From Cherax quadricarinatus (taxonomy: Eukaryota > Arthropoda > Malacostraca > Decapoda > Parastacidae), in contig NC_091312.1 in NCBI RefSeq assembly GCF_038502225.1, positions 32,033,782 to 32,097,781 on the forward strand: 64,000 nt of DNA, given 5' to 3'. How positions within the stretch are numbered: the stretch's first letter is position 1; the number at the start of each line of letters is the position of its first letter. Positions 11,068-21,905 of the stretch are shown here, one piece after another. The notes below the pieces were generated by a model. That model saw only the letters and a list, made by a program, of their open reading frames with translations. It was not told where the DNA came from and did no database searches. Made by a program: the position numbers and the translations under genes.

Positions 11068-11431
11068 ATAAAATATACATCACCAGGAATTCTGGTAAAA
11101 ACATTAATATAAATATGTGGACTGTATATTAAATTTAAAATGTGAATACATATACATTGAAGGAGAATTTATCTTAATACCACTCACCAATTAGTATGGA
11201 GATTACGGTGTGTCATACACCAGACTCCCTGTCTAAAATATGAAGAAAATACTGGCCAGAATTTCAAACATAAATAGACAACTTATCTGGGGTTCCAAAG
11301 CTGCCCTGTCCATCTGCTTAATGCTCACGTTATGCAGGACTGCAAATCCAACAATTTCGGCTCCTATTTGAGAGGTTCCAACCACAATTTAACCTCCAGA
11401 GCGACGAAATATATGCACATTTCACTAGCGT
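11068..11431. repeat. 364-bp direct repeat, right copy
   Basis: Partner of 9494-9857, same orientation and same length. Flanking bases differ on both sides, which defines the ends. Confidence 0.9.
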
Positions 11432-11605
11432 GAATTTACCCCGTTCAAAACAATGGCGCCTCCTCCCCAGCAATGCTCACCCATCGCTGGTTCTTTATTT
11501 ATTTACAAATTAATTTTTATTACCTACAATATATGCCATCAATTTACATACAAAATACGCTGTATTTTTAGAAAATATACAATATTTTCTACAACATTTT
11601 TAATG

Positions 11606-12545
11606 TAATGTATTTTCAGTGCTCATATTAAGAAAATGAACGGTTTCACACAAAAAAACTTTGTAAAAATCACGTGACTTATACTGTTTAGCTCTAAAGG
11701 AACACTAAATTGTTCCGTGTGTTTTTCAGTATGTGTTGAGTGATCCTGATAATTCCATTGGCTCGGCTCTTATGGTTTCTGATTGTTGCTGCTTCGTTTC
11801 TATGCAATACAATATCATTTACTCCTCATTGAAGTGAGCAGAATCCTTAGATCAACCATGAGGATGAAGCCACAATATTAAGATACAATATAATGCTAGT
11901 AAATAAGTTTGAATTGCTTTTAACCTTTTTAGTGCTTAGTTCCTAGGCTTTTTGTGTATCTATATTGTCTTACTCTACCGTCCACAGGATGGATGCGGCA
12001 TGTACAGTAAGCTAGTAGCTGCTGCAAAAGAATTTATTAAGGCTGAAAATTAAATTAGAATATTGTACCTTGACGGGAGGTCACCGTGAGTGCCACTGAG
12101 AAGTAAGTTATTTAATTTTGTAAGTAAATTCAGATATATACAAAATCTGTATACGTAGCTTTGATTGTGACTGTCTCATATTAGGTTATTTACTTTTGTT
12201 GCTGATAATGGTGATGATAAAATCAGTGTTTCTAGTGGTGATGTTTATATTAAGCAGTTGAGGAAGAAGCAGAGATGAAAAGACAATATATTTAGTCCAT
12301 CACCCACGAAAACATAGTTTTAAGGTGGTCAGTCCCAGACTATGGAGCAGAAATCTTCTCCTGGCTGATGAACTGACCACTTCGAAACTACATCTTCGAG
12401 GGTGAATGGGCTGATAACATCATTTCTACTTATCTACTCTTTCTACTATCTTCTCTGTATTTCAATTAAGAAGCCTACTGTGTAGGAGAAATGTTTCAGA
12501 ATAAAGAGAACATCCTCTCGTACCTCAATAAATGCCTTACTTCAC
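11606..12545 (+). repeat. Dispersed Penelope-type repeat, copy 1 (about 940 bp)
   Basis: The left half (11606-12120) closely matches 26985-27505, and the right half (12140-12545) matches 30727-31100, all in the same orientation. The end carries a decayed hammerhead-like motif (12455-12505: GAAGCCTACTGTGTAGGAGA, then AATAAAG) of the kind seen at 38514-38565. It has no protein-coding potential, so it is probably non-autonomous or a terminal-repeat-only copy. The Penelope link is inferred from the shared motif. Confidence 0.65.
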
Positions 12546-12603
12546 CTGGCTCAAGACCGACGTACTCCATTCCCTTTGAAAAACTTTAATAAATGCTGAA
12601 AGA

Positions 12604-12876
12604 TTATCCCCATATTTTGAATAAAATTTTCAAATATTGCTCCACAGTCCCATTAAAATATTTATAGATTACCACATATTTTGAATAAATACATTCACAG
12701 AAGATACATAAAATCTTATATATTTTTTTTATTTTATCTCCATAGTAATATCCACAAAGTTCTATATTTTTGAAAATTTTATTAATAGACTTCTCCATAT
12801 TTTTCATTAAAATATTCATAGATTTTTCCATATTTTCATACCCATAAAATATTAATAGGATAGCCGTTAATTTCAT
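12604..12876. repeat. AT-rich degenerate tandem repeat
   Basis: Irregular repeats of about 30-40 bp built around CATATTTT/ATTAAAATATTCATA. The 90-codon minus frame (Lys/Asn/Ile/Met-rich) follows from this composition. The same motif in the other orientation is at 17533-17720 and 19268-19420. Confidence 0.55.
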
Positions 12877-12903
12877 TTAAATATTCAAAGCTTGCTTTAT
12901 TGT

Positions 12904-12940
12904 TGAAACGTTTCGCCTACACAGTAGACTTCTTCATTCA
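12904..12940 (-). ncRNA. Hammerhead-ribozyme-like motif, one core position changed
   Basis: On the minus strand: stem I strand TGA; core ATGAAGA (C3 replaced by A; U4, G5, A6, G8 and A9 kept); an extra A; stem II GTCTAC/GTAGGC around a TGT loop; GAA; ACGT (short self-complementary stem III); then T, and TCA, which pairs with the first TGA. It is followed by AACAATAAAG. Loss of C3 probably reduces or abolishes cleavage. Confidence 0.5.
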
Positions 12941-13075
12941 AACATAGAGTCAGCAGGTGTAGTAAGGAAACAATGATGTCCATAAACCTTGGAGAAACAG
13001 CATTTAAGGTGGCTAGTCCCTGAGGACTGACCACTTACTCCATAATTCTATAAAAATATTCATAGAATTCTTATA

Positions 13076-13078
<3 letters not shown>

Positions 13079-13171
<93 letters not shown>
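13079..13171. repeat. (AT)n microsatellite
   Basis: About 93 bp of near-perfect AT repeats directly beside the palindrome at 13172-13300. Tyr-Ile repeat frames here are artefacts. Confidence 0.95.
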
Positions 13172-13173
<2 letters not shown>

Positions 13174-13300
13174 AAACAACCACTCTGAAAGAATAGAGAA
13201 ATTCCAAGCGCTTTCGTGACTACTCACATTATCAATGTGATAATGTGAGTAGTCACGAACGCGCTTGGAATTTCTCTATTCTTTCAGAGTGGTTGTTTTG
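13172..13300. repeat. Near-perfect palindrome with 63-bp arms and 3-bp spacer
   Basis: The arms 13172-13234 and 13238-13300 are reverse complements with one mismatch (GCGCTTTCG against GCGCGTTCG). The spacer is ATG at 13235-13237. A diverged single arm occurs at 32060-32113. Confidence 0.95.
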
Positions 13301-13335
13301 CATATTCTGAAATAACCTGTTTACCGTGATCTTAT

Positions 13336-13338
<3 letters not shown>

Positions 13339-13404
<66 letters not shown>
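13339..13404. repeat. (AT)n microsatellite
   Basis: AT array on the right side of the palindrome, immediately before the 3' end of the RTE LINE fragment. Confidence 0.95.
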
Positions 13405-13407
<3 letters not shown>

Positions 13408-14376
13408 TTATCGCACTGGCCGATTCCCACCAAGGCAGGGTGGCCCGAAAAAGAAAAACTTTCACCATCATTCACTCCATCACTGTCTTGCCAGAAGGGT
13501 GCTTTACACTACAGTTTTTAAACTGCAACATTAACACTCCTCCTTCAGAGTGCAGGCACTGTACTTCCCATCTCCAGGACTCAAGTCCGGCCTGCCGGTT
13601 TCCCTGAATCCCTTCATAAATGTTACTTTGCTCACACTCCAACAGCACGTCAAGTATTAAAAACCATTTGTCTCCATTCACTCCTATCAAACATGCTCAC
13701 GCATGCCTGCTGGAAGTCCAAGCCCCTCGCACACAAAACCTCCTTTACCCCCTCCCTCCAACCTTTCCTAGGCCGACCCCTACCCCGCCTTCCTTCCACT
13801 ACAGACTGATACACTCTTGAAGTCACTCTGTTTCGCTCCATTCTCTCTACATGTCCGAACCACCTCAACAACCCTTCTTCAGCCCTCTGGACAACAGTTT
13901 TGGTAATCCTGCACCTCCTCCTAACTTCCAAACTACGAATTCTCTGCATTATATTCACACCACACATTGCCCTCAGACATGACATCTCCACTGCCTCCAG
14001 CCTTCTCCTCGCTGCAACATTTATCACCCATGCTTCACACCCATATAAGAACGTTGGTAAAATTATACTCTCATACATTCCCCTCTTTGCCTCCAAGGAC
14101 AAAGTTCTTTGTCTCCACAGACTCCTAAGTGCACCGCTCACCCTTTTCCCCTCATCAATTCTATGATTCACCTCATCTTTCATAGACCCATCCGCTGACA
14201 CGTCCACTCCCAAATATCTGAATACATTCACCTCCTCCATACTCTCTCCCTCCAATCTGATATCCAATCTTTCATCACCTAATCTTTTTGTTATCCTCAT
14301 AACCTTACTCTTTCCTGTATTCACTTTTAATTTTCTTCTTTTGCACACCCTACCAAATTCATCCACCAATCTCTGC

Positions 14377-14378
<2 letters not shown>
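13405..14378 (-). pseudogene. RTE-type LINE, 3' part: RT C-terminus and 3' UTR
   Basis: The minus frame 14378-13650 (242 residues) starts [20 protein letters not shown] just after the RT active site. It has [20 protein letters not shown], the thumb region ILPTFLYGCEAWVIN, and the RTE-type tail LLRWFGHVERMERNR and GRGRPRKGW. The 3' UTR runs to 13405 and ends with GGCCACCCTGCCTTGGTGGG followed by AATCGGCC. The frame is intact within the piece, suggesting a fairly young copy. The RT core and endonuclease are missing: the element is cut at 14379 by a large (AT)n array. The same family recurs at 48742-50580, 50880-57312 and 58330-58640. Confidence 0.85.
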
Positions 14379-14750
<372 letters not shown>

Positions 14751-14751
14751 A

Positions 14752-14937
14752 AGTTTTTCTTCTTCTCTTTTTTAGTAATTGTATACAGGAGAAGGGGTTA
14801 CTAGCCCATTGCTCCCGGCATTTTAGTCGCCTCATACGACACGCATGGCTTACGGAGGAAAGATTCTTTTCCACTTCCCCATGGACAATAGAAGAAATAA
14901 AAAAGAACAAGAGCTATTTAGAAAAAGGAGAAAAACC
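14752..14937 (-). mobile_element. SINE-like repeat, minus orientation
   Basis: The reverse complement of 14757-14885 matches 46160-46260 (CCTCCGTAAGCCATGCGTGT, AAAATGCC.GGAGCAA, TAACCCCTTCTCCTG). That other copy ends in the RTE-like tail. Confidence 0.55.
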
Positions 14938-14989
14938 TAGATGTATGTATATATATATATGCATGTGCGTGTCTGTGAAGTGTGACCAA

Positions 14990-15260
14990 AGTGTAAGTAG
15001 GAGTAGCAAGATATCCCTGTTATCTTAGCGTGTTTATGAGACAGAAAAAGAAACCAGCAATCCTACCATCATGCAAAACAGTTACAGGTTTTTGTTTCAC
15101 AGTCATCTGGCAGGACGGTAGTACTTCCCTGGGTGGTTGCTGTCTACCAACCTACTACCTACTGGCAAGACAGTGATGGAGTGAATGATGGTGAAAGTTT
15201 TTCTTTTTCGGGCCACCCTGCCTTGGTGGGAATCGGCCGGTGTGATAATAAAAAAATAAA
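14990..15260 (+). mobile_element. SINE-like repeat with RTE-type tail
   Basis: Non-coding repeat ending in TTTTTCGGGCCACCCTGCC and TTGGTGGGAATCGGCC at 15205-15239, then an A-rich tail into (AT)n. This tail is the same as the 3' end of the RTE LINE. Confidence 0.55.
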
Positions 15261-15267
15261 AAAAATA

Positions 15268-15269
<2 letters not shown>

Positions 15270-15363
<94 letters not shown>
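15270..15363. repeat. (AT)n microsatellite
   Basis: AT array between a SINE tail and a tRNA-derived SINE. Confidence 0.95.
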
Positions 15364-15365
<2 letters not shown>

Positions 15366-15750
15366 CAACACTGCACTAGCTAAGGACTTGAACCCATGCT
15401 ACTTTGGCCTGCCTCATGGTGGGCGAAAACACATGACGCCCTTATCCACTGAACCATGCGATCCTTAAGAGTAGGGCATCTAGCGGAAATGGATGTGGTA
15501 CTCCCTACCCAAGGACACACGATGGTGTGGATGACTCTAGGCTAATGTCATTCTAGTCCCTGTTTAGTGTACTAGTTCACCGAGCAGTATTTTATATTAA
15601 TGTGACCACTAACTAGTGGTATTGATCAGTAACAACACTGCACTAGTAAAGGACTCGAACCCATGCTGCTTTGGCCTGCTTCATGTGTTTTCGCCCACCA
15701 TGAGGCAGGCCAAAGCAGCATGGGTTGCTGGTCTTTCACGGTGCATTCTT
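15364..15750 (-). mobile_element. tRNA-derived SINE pieces, one with an inverted partner
   Basis: 15364-15470 read in reverse has a head region AGCATGGGTTCAAGTCC, a B-box-like promoter element. A second piece at 15625-15690 has the same minus orientation, and 15696-15730 is the same sequence in plus orientation, forming a local inverted repeat around TTCATGTGTTTTCGCC. Related to the SINE pair at 36150-36730 and a piece at 38246-38305. Confidence 0.6.
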
Positions 15751-15934
15751 TATCTCTTGCATTTTGCTTCCTTTGACCACCGTGTTGTACACTTACTCTT
15801 ACATTATTGTACATATTGTAAATACAAGCTTGTTTATTTAGTGAAGGAAATACAAGTCATATACTGATATTGTCCTCTGCTTGCTCCGCTGTTTGTTCAG
15901 TTACAACAAGGTGAGCAGGCCGTTCTACACCTGT

Positions 15935-16845
15935 GTTCGTAATAACCATCACCACCGATACTATCACAAGTATCATCATTCACACATTACATCTATCACC
16001 GGCATTATCACCATCATCACCAGCACATCATCACATTAAGTCGGTAAAACATACATTAAATCTGGTAAAACACCAACATCATCATATGCTAATCGAATAA
16101 AGGTACCTATCACCCATTTCTAAAATTTACTATAAGATCTATATTGATAGATTACATAACGCTATTTTCACCCTTACACCTGAAAATGCCAGGCCTACCT
16201 AACACCCCCTGACAAATGACGTCAGAGGTAGAAAAAAGGTTATCAGGTGAATGACGTCACAGTAGGATGGAACCTCTCAGCGGTGGTGATAGTGTTGATG
16301 GTTGTGAAGACATTCTTGATGTAATTTTAGGTCAATGATGATGATGGCGATAGTGTTAATAGTGATGGTAGAAGAGCCAGTATGGATATTGTTGATAGTA
16401 ATTTTCGTGATAGTGATGTTAAAGATAGAGATGGTATGGCGATAGTAATGATGGTTATGATGGTAATAATGGTGATAATGTTGAATGTGATGGTGATACG
16501 GGTGGTGATGATGGTGTTAATTTTGGCAGTAATAAAGTCGGTGATGATAGTAACTGTTATGATTATTGTGATGACGATAGTAGTGTAGTAATAGTGGTGA
16601 TGGATCTGATAGTGAAGATATTGGTGATGGCAGTGATAGTGTTGTGGTGTTATTGATGATGGTGGTGATAGTGATGGCAGTGACAGCTGTGTGATGATAG
16701 TGGTGATGGATGTAATAGTGAATGTATTGGTGGCGGCAGTGATAGTGTTGTGGTGTTAGTGATGGTGGTTGTGATAGTGATGGCAGTGACAGTTGTGTGA
16801 TGATAGTGTTGATGGTTGTGATGACATTCTTGATGTAATTTTGGG
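15935..16845. repeat. Low-complexity trinucleotide-type DNA (ATC/GAT, GGTGAT)
   Basis: 15935-16060 is rich in CAC/ATC; 16270-16845 is rich in GATGGTGATAGTG units. A longer unit (TGTTGATGGTTGTGA, then GACATTCTTGATGTAATTTT) is found at both ends (about 16290-16330 and 16805-16845). Translated frames are shadows of this. Confidence 0.7.
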
Positions 16846-17220
16846 TACTGAGAAAAGAAGGGTAGAGTCAAAAATGTAGGCATGGAGGTGATAATGGTTG
16901 GATTGTGTGAAAAGAATTATTGTATGACCACAAATTTAAACTGGTTGGAAAGTGTCTCTGAGAGAGAGAGGTGCGAGTTATTTAGTGATCTGGGAATAAT
17001 TACTGTCATAAACAAAATATCTCCTGAGAAAAATATTGGTGACAGAAATTTATATGTGAGAAATGGACGGATTAGTAGTTAATGGATGTATTGAAGTCAC
17101 TGGTCGGTAAAAATGTGTGTGGATTAGTACTTCTAAAATGATGAAATCTCAATGAATCTTAGTTTCTGTCATATAAGGTATGGTAAGAATATTCTTTGAA
17201 AATATGGAATTTTATGAAGA
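16846..17220. other. No recognisable gene
   Basis: Unique-looking AT-rich sequence with no coding or structural signal that I can support. Confidence 0.4.
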
Positions 17221-17526
17221 TTTAAGATAAGATAAGATAAGATAAGATTTCGTTCGGATTTTTAACCCCGGAGGGTTAGCCACCCAGGATAACCCAAGAA
17301 AGTCAGTGCGTCATCGAGGACTGTCTAACTTATTTCCATTGGGGTCCTTAATCTTGTCCCCCAGGATGCGACCCACACCAGTCGACTAACACCCAGGTAC
17401 CTATTTGCTGCTAGGTGAACAGGACAACAGGTGTAAGGAAACGTGTCGAAATGTTTCCACCCGCCGGGAATCGAACCCGGGCCCTCCGTGTGTGAAGCGG
17501 GAGCTTTAGCCACCAGGCCACCGGGC
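17221..17526 (-). mobile_element. tRNA-derived SINE with (TCTTA)n tail, minus
   Basis: On the minus strand the head GGCCCGGTGGCCTGGTGG has an A-box-like segment, and CCCGGGTTCGATTCCCGGCG gives a perfect B box and T-arm of a tRNA. It is followed by a body ending TTAAAAATCCGAACGAAATC and a (TCTTA)n tail. A nearly identical full copy is at 21424-21732, and an internally deleted one at 49278-49412. Transcription would be by RNA polymerase III. Confidence 0.9.
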
Positions 17527-17532
17527 CTGGTT

Positions 17533-17720
17533 AATATATAGAGGATTTTATGAGAATTCTATGAATATTTTTATAAAATTCTGGAGTAAGCTTAGAATAT
17601 TTAAATAAAAATATGGGATATCCTATGAATACTTTGTGGATATTTTAATGAAAATATGTGACAATTTATGAATATTTTAATGAAAAAATATGTAGAAGAC
17701 TACGAAGAAAATGAAAAAAT
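17533..17720. repeat. AT-rich degenerate tandem repeat
   Basis: Repeats around ATGAATATTTTAATGAAAA, as at 12604-12876 (other orientation) and 19268-19420. Confidence 0.5.
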
Positions 17721-17761
17721 AGGATATTATATAAATATATAAAGAAGTCTATACATAGAGT

Positions 17762-19200
17762 ATACCTGGAGAAGGTTTTGGGGGTCAACGCCCCCGCATT
17801 CCTGCCTGTGACCAGGCCTCGTGGTGGATCAGGGCCTGATCACTAATGCTGTTATCGCTGGCCCCACATAAACCGACGTACGAACAACAGCCCTGCTGAT
17901 CAGGTAATGACTTTAGGTGACTGTCCAGCGCCTTCTTGAAGACAGCCAGGAGTCTATTGGTAACTTCCCATTATGTATGCTGGGAGGCAGTTGAACAGTC
18001 TTGAGCCTCTGACACTTATTGTGTACTCGTGGCGCCCCTGCTTTTCACTTGGGAGGAATGTTACATCTTCTGCCAAGTCTTCTTTCGTAGGGAGTGATTT
18101 TCGTGTGCAAATTTGGTACTAATCTCTCCAGGAAGTTCCAAGTGTATATTATCATGTATCTTTCTCGCCTGCGTTCCAGGGAATTTAGTTGCTTTATCGT
18201 AGTTATGTGTGCCGTGAAAGTTCTTTGTACACTCTCCAGGTCAGCAATTTTGCCTGCCTTGAAGGGGGCAGTTAGTGTACGACAGTATTCCAGCCTAGAG
18301 AGAACAAGCGATTTGAAGAGAATCATCTTTGGCTTGGCGTCCCTAGTACTGAAGGTTCTCATTATCCATCCTATCATTTTCCTAGCATATGTCGTTGATA
18401 CTCTGTTGTGGTTTTTGAAAGTGACATCCTTTGACATTATCACTCCTAGGTCCTTTACATTAGTTTTCCGCTCTATTATGTGGCTGGAGTTTGTTTTATA
18501 CTCTGATACAGTTTTAATTTTCTCAAGTTTTCCATATCGGAGTAATTAAATTTTCTCTTCATTGAACTTCATTTTGTTTCCTACGGCTCATTTAAAGATT
18601 TTGTTGATATCTGCTTGGAGTCTTGCAGTTTCTTCTATGGATGACATCCACAAAGGAAGACGCGGTGCTGTGGCTTACATCTCTGTCTATGTCAGAAATG
18701 AGGATGATGAACAAGATGGGAACGAGTACTGTGCCTTGTGGAACAGAGCTTTTCTCTGTAGCTGCCTCAGACTTTACTCTGTTTACTATTACTCTTTGTG
18801 TTCTATTTGCTAGTAGGTTAAAGATCCATCTACCAACTTCTCCCGTTATTCCTTTATCACGCATTTTGTGTGCTATTACACAGTGGTCGCACTTGTCGAA
18901 GGCTTTTGTAAAGTCTATGTATACTACATCTGCATTTTGTTTATCCTCTAGCGCATCCAGGACCTTGTCATAGTGGTCCAGTAACTGAGACAGGCAGGAG
19001 CGACCTGCTCGAAACCCGTGTTGCCCTGGGTTGTGTAACTGATGGGTATCTAGGTGGTTGGAGATCTTGCTTCTTAAAACCTTTTCAAAGATTTTTATAT
19101 GGGAAGTTAGCGCCATCAGTCTGTAGTTCTTTGCAATTGCTTTACTGCCATCTTTGTGGAGTGGGGATATTTCTGTTGTTTATAGTCACTGTGAGATGAC
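17762..19200 (-). pseudogene. CR1-type LINE, 3' half, decayed RT
   Basis: The 3' UTR lies at 17762-18040 and matches a CR1 end I associate with decapods (GGGGGTCAACGCCCCC..., GTGACCAGGCCTCGTGG). Upstream on the minus strand come the RT C-terminal region (18443-18045: SLVLSRLEYCRTLTAPFKAG, KITPYERRLGRRCNIPPK) and the RT core (19116-18592: GQHGFRAGRSCLSQLLDHYD, VVYIDFTKAFDKCDH, SSVPQGTVLVPILFIILISD). The expected FADDT active site reads SFVDVIH, so both catalytic Asp positions are changed and the enzyme would be dead. A frameshift or short gap separates the frames at 18443-18592. Endonuclease and ORF1 are absent: a typical 5' truncated insertion. Confidence 0.8.
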
Positions 19201-19267
19201 CCTTGTGTCCATGCTCCCTCTCCAACGAACGCTAAAGGCAGTTTTTGATGAACACGGAGTTCCACGA

Positions 19268-19420
19268 GATTAAATAAAAAAAATATATTGGATTTTATGT
19301 ACCATCAATTAAAATATTTATTGGAAATATGTGGTAAATTATAATGTTTTAATTAAAATGTGGAGTAATCTTTGAAAATTTGATTGAAAATATAGGGGTA
19401 AACTATAGAGATTTATTGAT
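19268..19420. repeat. AT-rich degenerate tandem repeat
   Basis: Same motif class as 17533-17720. The CR1 (17762-19200) lies between these two blocks, so it may have inserted into one array. Confidence 0.45.
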
Positions 19421-19442
19421 GTTTAAGTTTTGAACCACATGT

Positions 19443-19768
19443 AGTATGGCATTTAATAATAATAATAATATCTTTACTTCTACAAGTACACGCACAAGGT
19501 GTGCCGGCGTAGCTGACATCACTGACATACTACTATATAGAAAGCCCCTTATTATGCAGAGCATTTCAGACAAATTAGGTAAATTTTGTCCCAGGATGCG
19601 ACCAGCACCAGTCGACTATCACCCAAGTACCCATTTTACTGATGGGTGAAAAGGGACAGCAGGTGCCTTATGGAAACACGTCCTAATGTTTTCCAGCCGT
19701 ACTGGGGATTCGATCCCCAGGCTTCAGTGTGTGAACTGAGTACGCTAGAGACCGAGCTACGGACACCT
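19443..19768 (-). mobile_element. tRNA-derived SINE (second family), minus
   Basis: On the minus strand it begins GGTGTCCGTAGCTCGGTC (A-box region), then GGGGATCGAATCCCC (B box), and ends in (TTA)n. Two relatives are at 25549-25858 (minus) and 57332-57628 (plus). All share a central GATGTCAGCTA...CTGT segment. Confidence 0.85.
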
Positions 19769-19844
19769 TTAAAGGGGTATGAGAGGATACTCTCGACCAG
19801 AGAAGCTGCAGTTAGATGTTGTTATGTGGATCTTGTTCTTGAGG

Positions 19845-20051
19845 CGTTGTGTAAGTGTATAAATGTGTATAGGTGTGTATGAATGTGTCTAAGTGTATTT
19901 ATGTGTGTGTTAAAGTGTACAGAAGTGTGTAAATGTGCATAAGTGTGTGTATGTGTATTAGCGTGCGTGTATGTATTAGTGCGTACAAATGTGTATATGA
20001 GAGTGTGTGTATAGGTGTGTATAAGTATTAGTGTGTATAAGTGTAAGTGTG
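19845..20051. repeat. (GT)n-like degenerate repeat, left part
   Basis: GTGTATAAGTGTGTATGTG-type units. The array resumes at 21731, so the CR1 plus SINE block in between was inserted into it. Confidence 0.9.
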
Positions 20052-21423
20052 TACTCACCTAGTTGTACTCACCTAGATGTGGTTGCAGGGGTCGATTCAT
20101 AGCTCCTGGCCCTGCATCTTCACTGGTCGCTACTAGGTCACTCTCCCTGAACCGTGAGCTTTATCATACCTCTGCTTAAAGCTATGTATGGATCCTGCCT
20201 CCACTACAGCGCTTCCCAAACTCTTCTACTTCCTGACTAATCTGTGGCTGAAGAAATACTTCCTAACATCCCTGTGATTCATCTGAGTCTTCAATTTCCA
20301 ACTGTGTCCCCTTGTTGTTGTGTCCCATCTCTGGAACATTCTGTCTCTGTCCACCTTGTCAATTCCCCTCAGTATTTTATATGTCGTTATCATGTCCTCC
20401 CTATCTCTCCTGTCCTCCAGTGTCGTCAGGTCAATTTCCCTTAACCTCTCCTCGTATGGCATACCCCTTATCTCTGGGACTAGTCTTCTTGCAACCCTTT
20501 GTACTTTCTGTAGTTTCTTTACGTGCTTGGCTAGAAGTAGGTTCCAAACTGGTGCCGCATACTCCAATTTGGGCCCAATGTACACAGTGTACAGGGTCCT
20601 GAGTGATTCCTTATTACGATGACGGAATGCTCTTCTTAGGCTTGCTAGGCGCCCATATGCTTCAGCAGTTATATGGTTGATGTGCGCCTCAGGAGATGTG
20701 CCTGGTGTTATATTCATCCAAAGATCTTTTTCCCTGAGTGAGGTTTGTAGTCTCTGGCCCCCTAGATATTACTCCGTCTGCGGCCTTCTTTGCCCTTCCC
20801 CAATCTTCATGACTTTGCACTATGTGGGGTTGAACTCCAGGAGCCAGTTGCTGGACCAGGCCTGCAGCCTGTCCAGATCCCTTTGTAGTTCTTCCTGGTC
20901 CTCGTCTGATGGAATTCTTCTCATCAACTTCACATCATCTGCAAACAGGGACACTTTGGTGTCTATTCCTTCCGTTATGTCGTTCACAAATACCAGAAAC
21001 AGCACCGGTCCTAGGACTGACCCCTGTGGAACCCCACTCGTCACAGGAGCCCACTCTGACACCTCGCCGCATACCATGATTCGCTGCTGTCTTCCTGACA
21101 CGTATTCCCTGATCCATTGTAGTGCCTTCCCTGTTATCCCTGTCTGGTCCTCCAGTTTTTGCACTAATCTCTTGTGTGGAACTGTGTCAAACGCCTTCTT
21201 ACAGTCCAAGAAAATGCAGTCTACCCACCCCTCTCTCTCTTGTCTTACTGCTGTCACCCTGTCATAGAACTCCAGTAGGTTTGTGACACAGGATTTCCCG
21301 TCCCTGAAACCGTGTTGGCTGTTGTTGATAAGCTCATTTCTTTCTAGGTGTTCCACCACTCTTCTGATAATCTTCTCCAGTGACACTGGTCTATAGTTTA
21401 GTGTTTCTTGTTTGTCTCCTATA
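20052..21423 (-). pseudogene. CR1-type LINE, 3' portion with intact RT core
   Basis: The minus frame 21386-20820 (188 residues) has RT motifs in order: [59 protein letters not shown] and LFADDVKLM, so the FADD active site is intact. After a frame change near 20720-20820, 20717-20226 gives the thumb and C-terminus (RTLYTVYIGPKLEYAAPVWN, RRLVPEIRGMPYEERLREID). The 3' UTR ends at 20052 with tandem TTGTACTCACCTAG, a typical CR1 tail duplication. It makes an RNA-templated cDNA at the insertion site in intact elements. The 5' part is missing: it joins a SINE of opposite orientation at 21424. Confidence 0.88.
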
Positions 21424-21732
21424 GGTGGCCCGGTGGTCTGGTGGCTAAAGCTCCCGCTTCACACACGGAGGGCCCGGGTTCGATTCCCGGCGGGTGGAAA
21501 TTCCGACACGTTTCCTTACACCTATTGTCCTGTTCACCTAGCAGCAAATAGGTACCCGGGTGTTAGTCGACTGGTGTGGGTCGCATCCTGGGGGACAAGA
21601 TTAAGGACCCCAATGGAAATAAGTTAGACAGTCCTCGATGACGCACTGACTTTCTTGGGTTATCCTGGGTGGCTAACCCTCCGGGGTTAAAAATCCGAAC
21701 GAAATCTTCTTATCTTATCTTATCTTATCTTA
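21424..21732 (+). mobile_element. tRNA-derived SINE with (TCTTA)n tail, plus
   Basis: Head GGTGGCCCGGTGGTCTGGTG, B box in CCCGGGTTCGATTCCCGGCG, tail TTAAAAATCCGAACGAAATC then (TTATC)n. Nearly identical to 17221-17526. It abuts the 5' end of the CR1 fragment, head to head. Confidence 0.92.
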
Positions 21733-21905
21733 TAAGTGTAAGTGTGAGTGTGCATAGGTCTGCATGTGTATACAGATGTGTATATGTGTATGTGGGTGTA
21801 TAATTGTATAAATGTATGTAAGTGTGTATGTGTGTGTGTGTATAAGTGTATATAAGTGTGTGTAACTGTACGTGTGAGTGTGCATAAGGGTATGTAAAGT
21901 GTATT
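21731..21905. repeat. (GT)n-like degenerate repeat, right part
   Basis: Continuation of the array at 19845-20051. A 16-bp sequence, TATAAGTGTAAGTGTG, ends the left part (20036-20051) and starts this part (21731-21746). Confidence 0.9.

Noticed and set aside
12440..12520. Active hammerhead at the end of the 11.6-12.5 kb repeat
   Set aside because: The motif is recognisable, but G5 and the stem I pairing are lost, so it is reported only as a decayed copy.
16382..16883. Met/Val-rich and His/Thr-rich frames
   Set aside because: Produced by GAT/GGT trinucleotide-type low-complexity DNA.
20677..21267. 196-codon plus-strand frame
   Set aside because: Antisense to a clear CR1 RT with all motifs; no family features of its own.
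17450..21500. tRNA genes at SINE heads
   Set aside because: B boxes are present, but each is fused to a SINE body and tail and repeated; not stand-alone tRNA genes.
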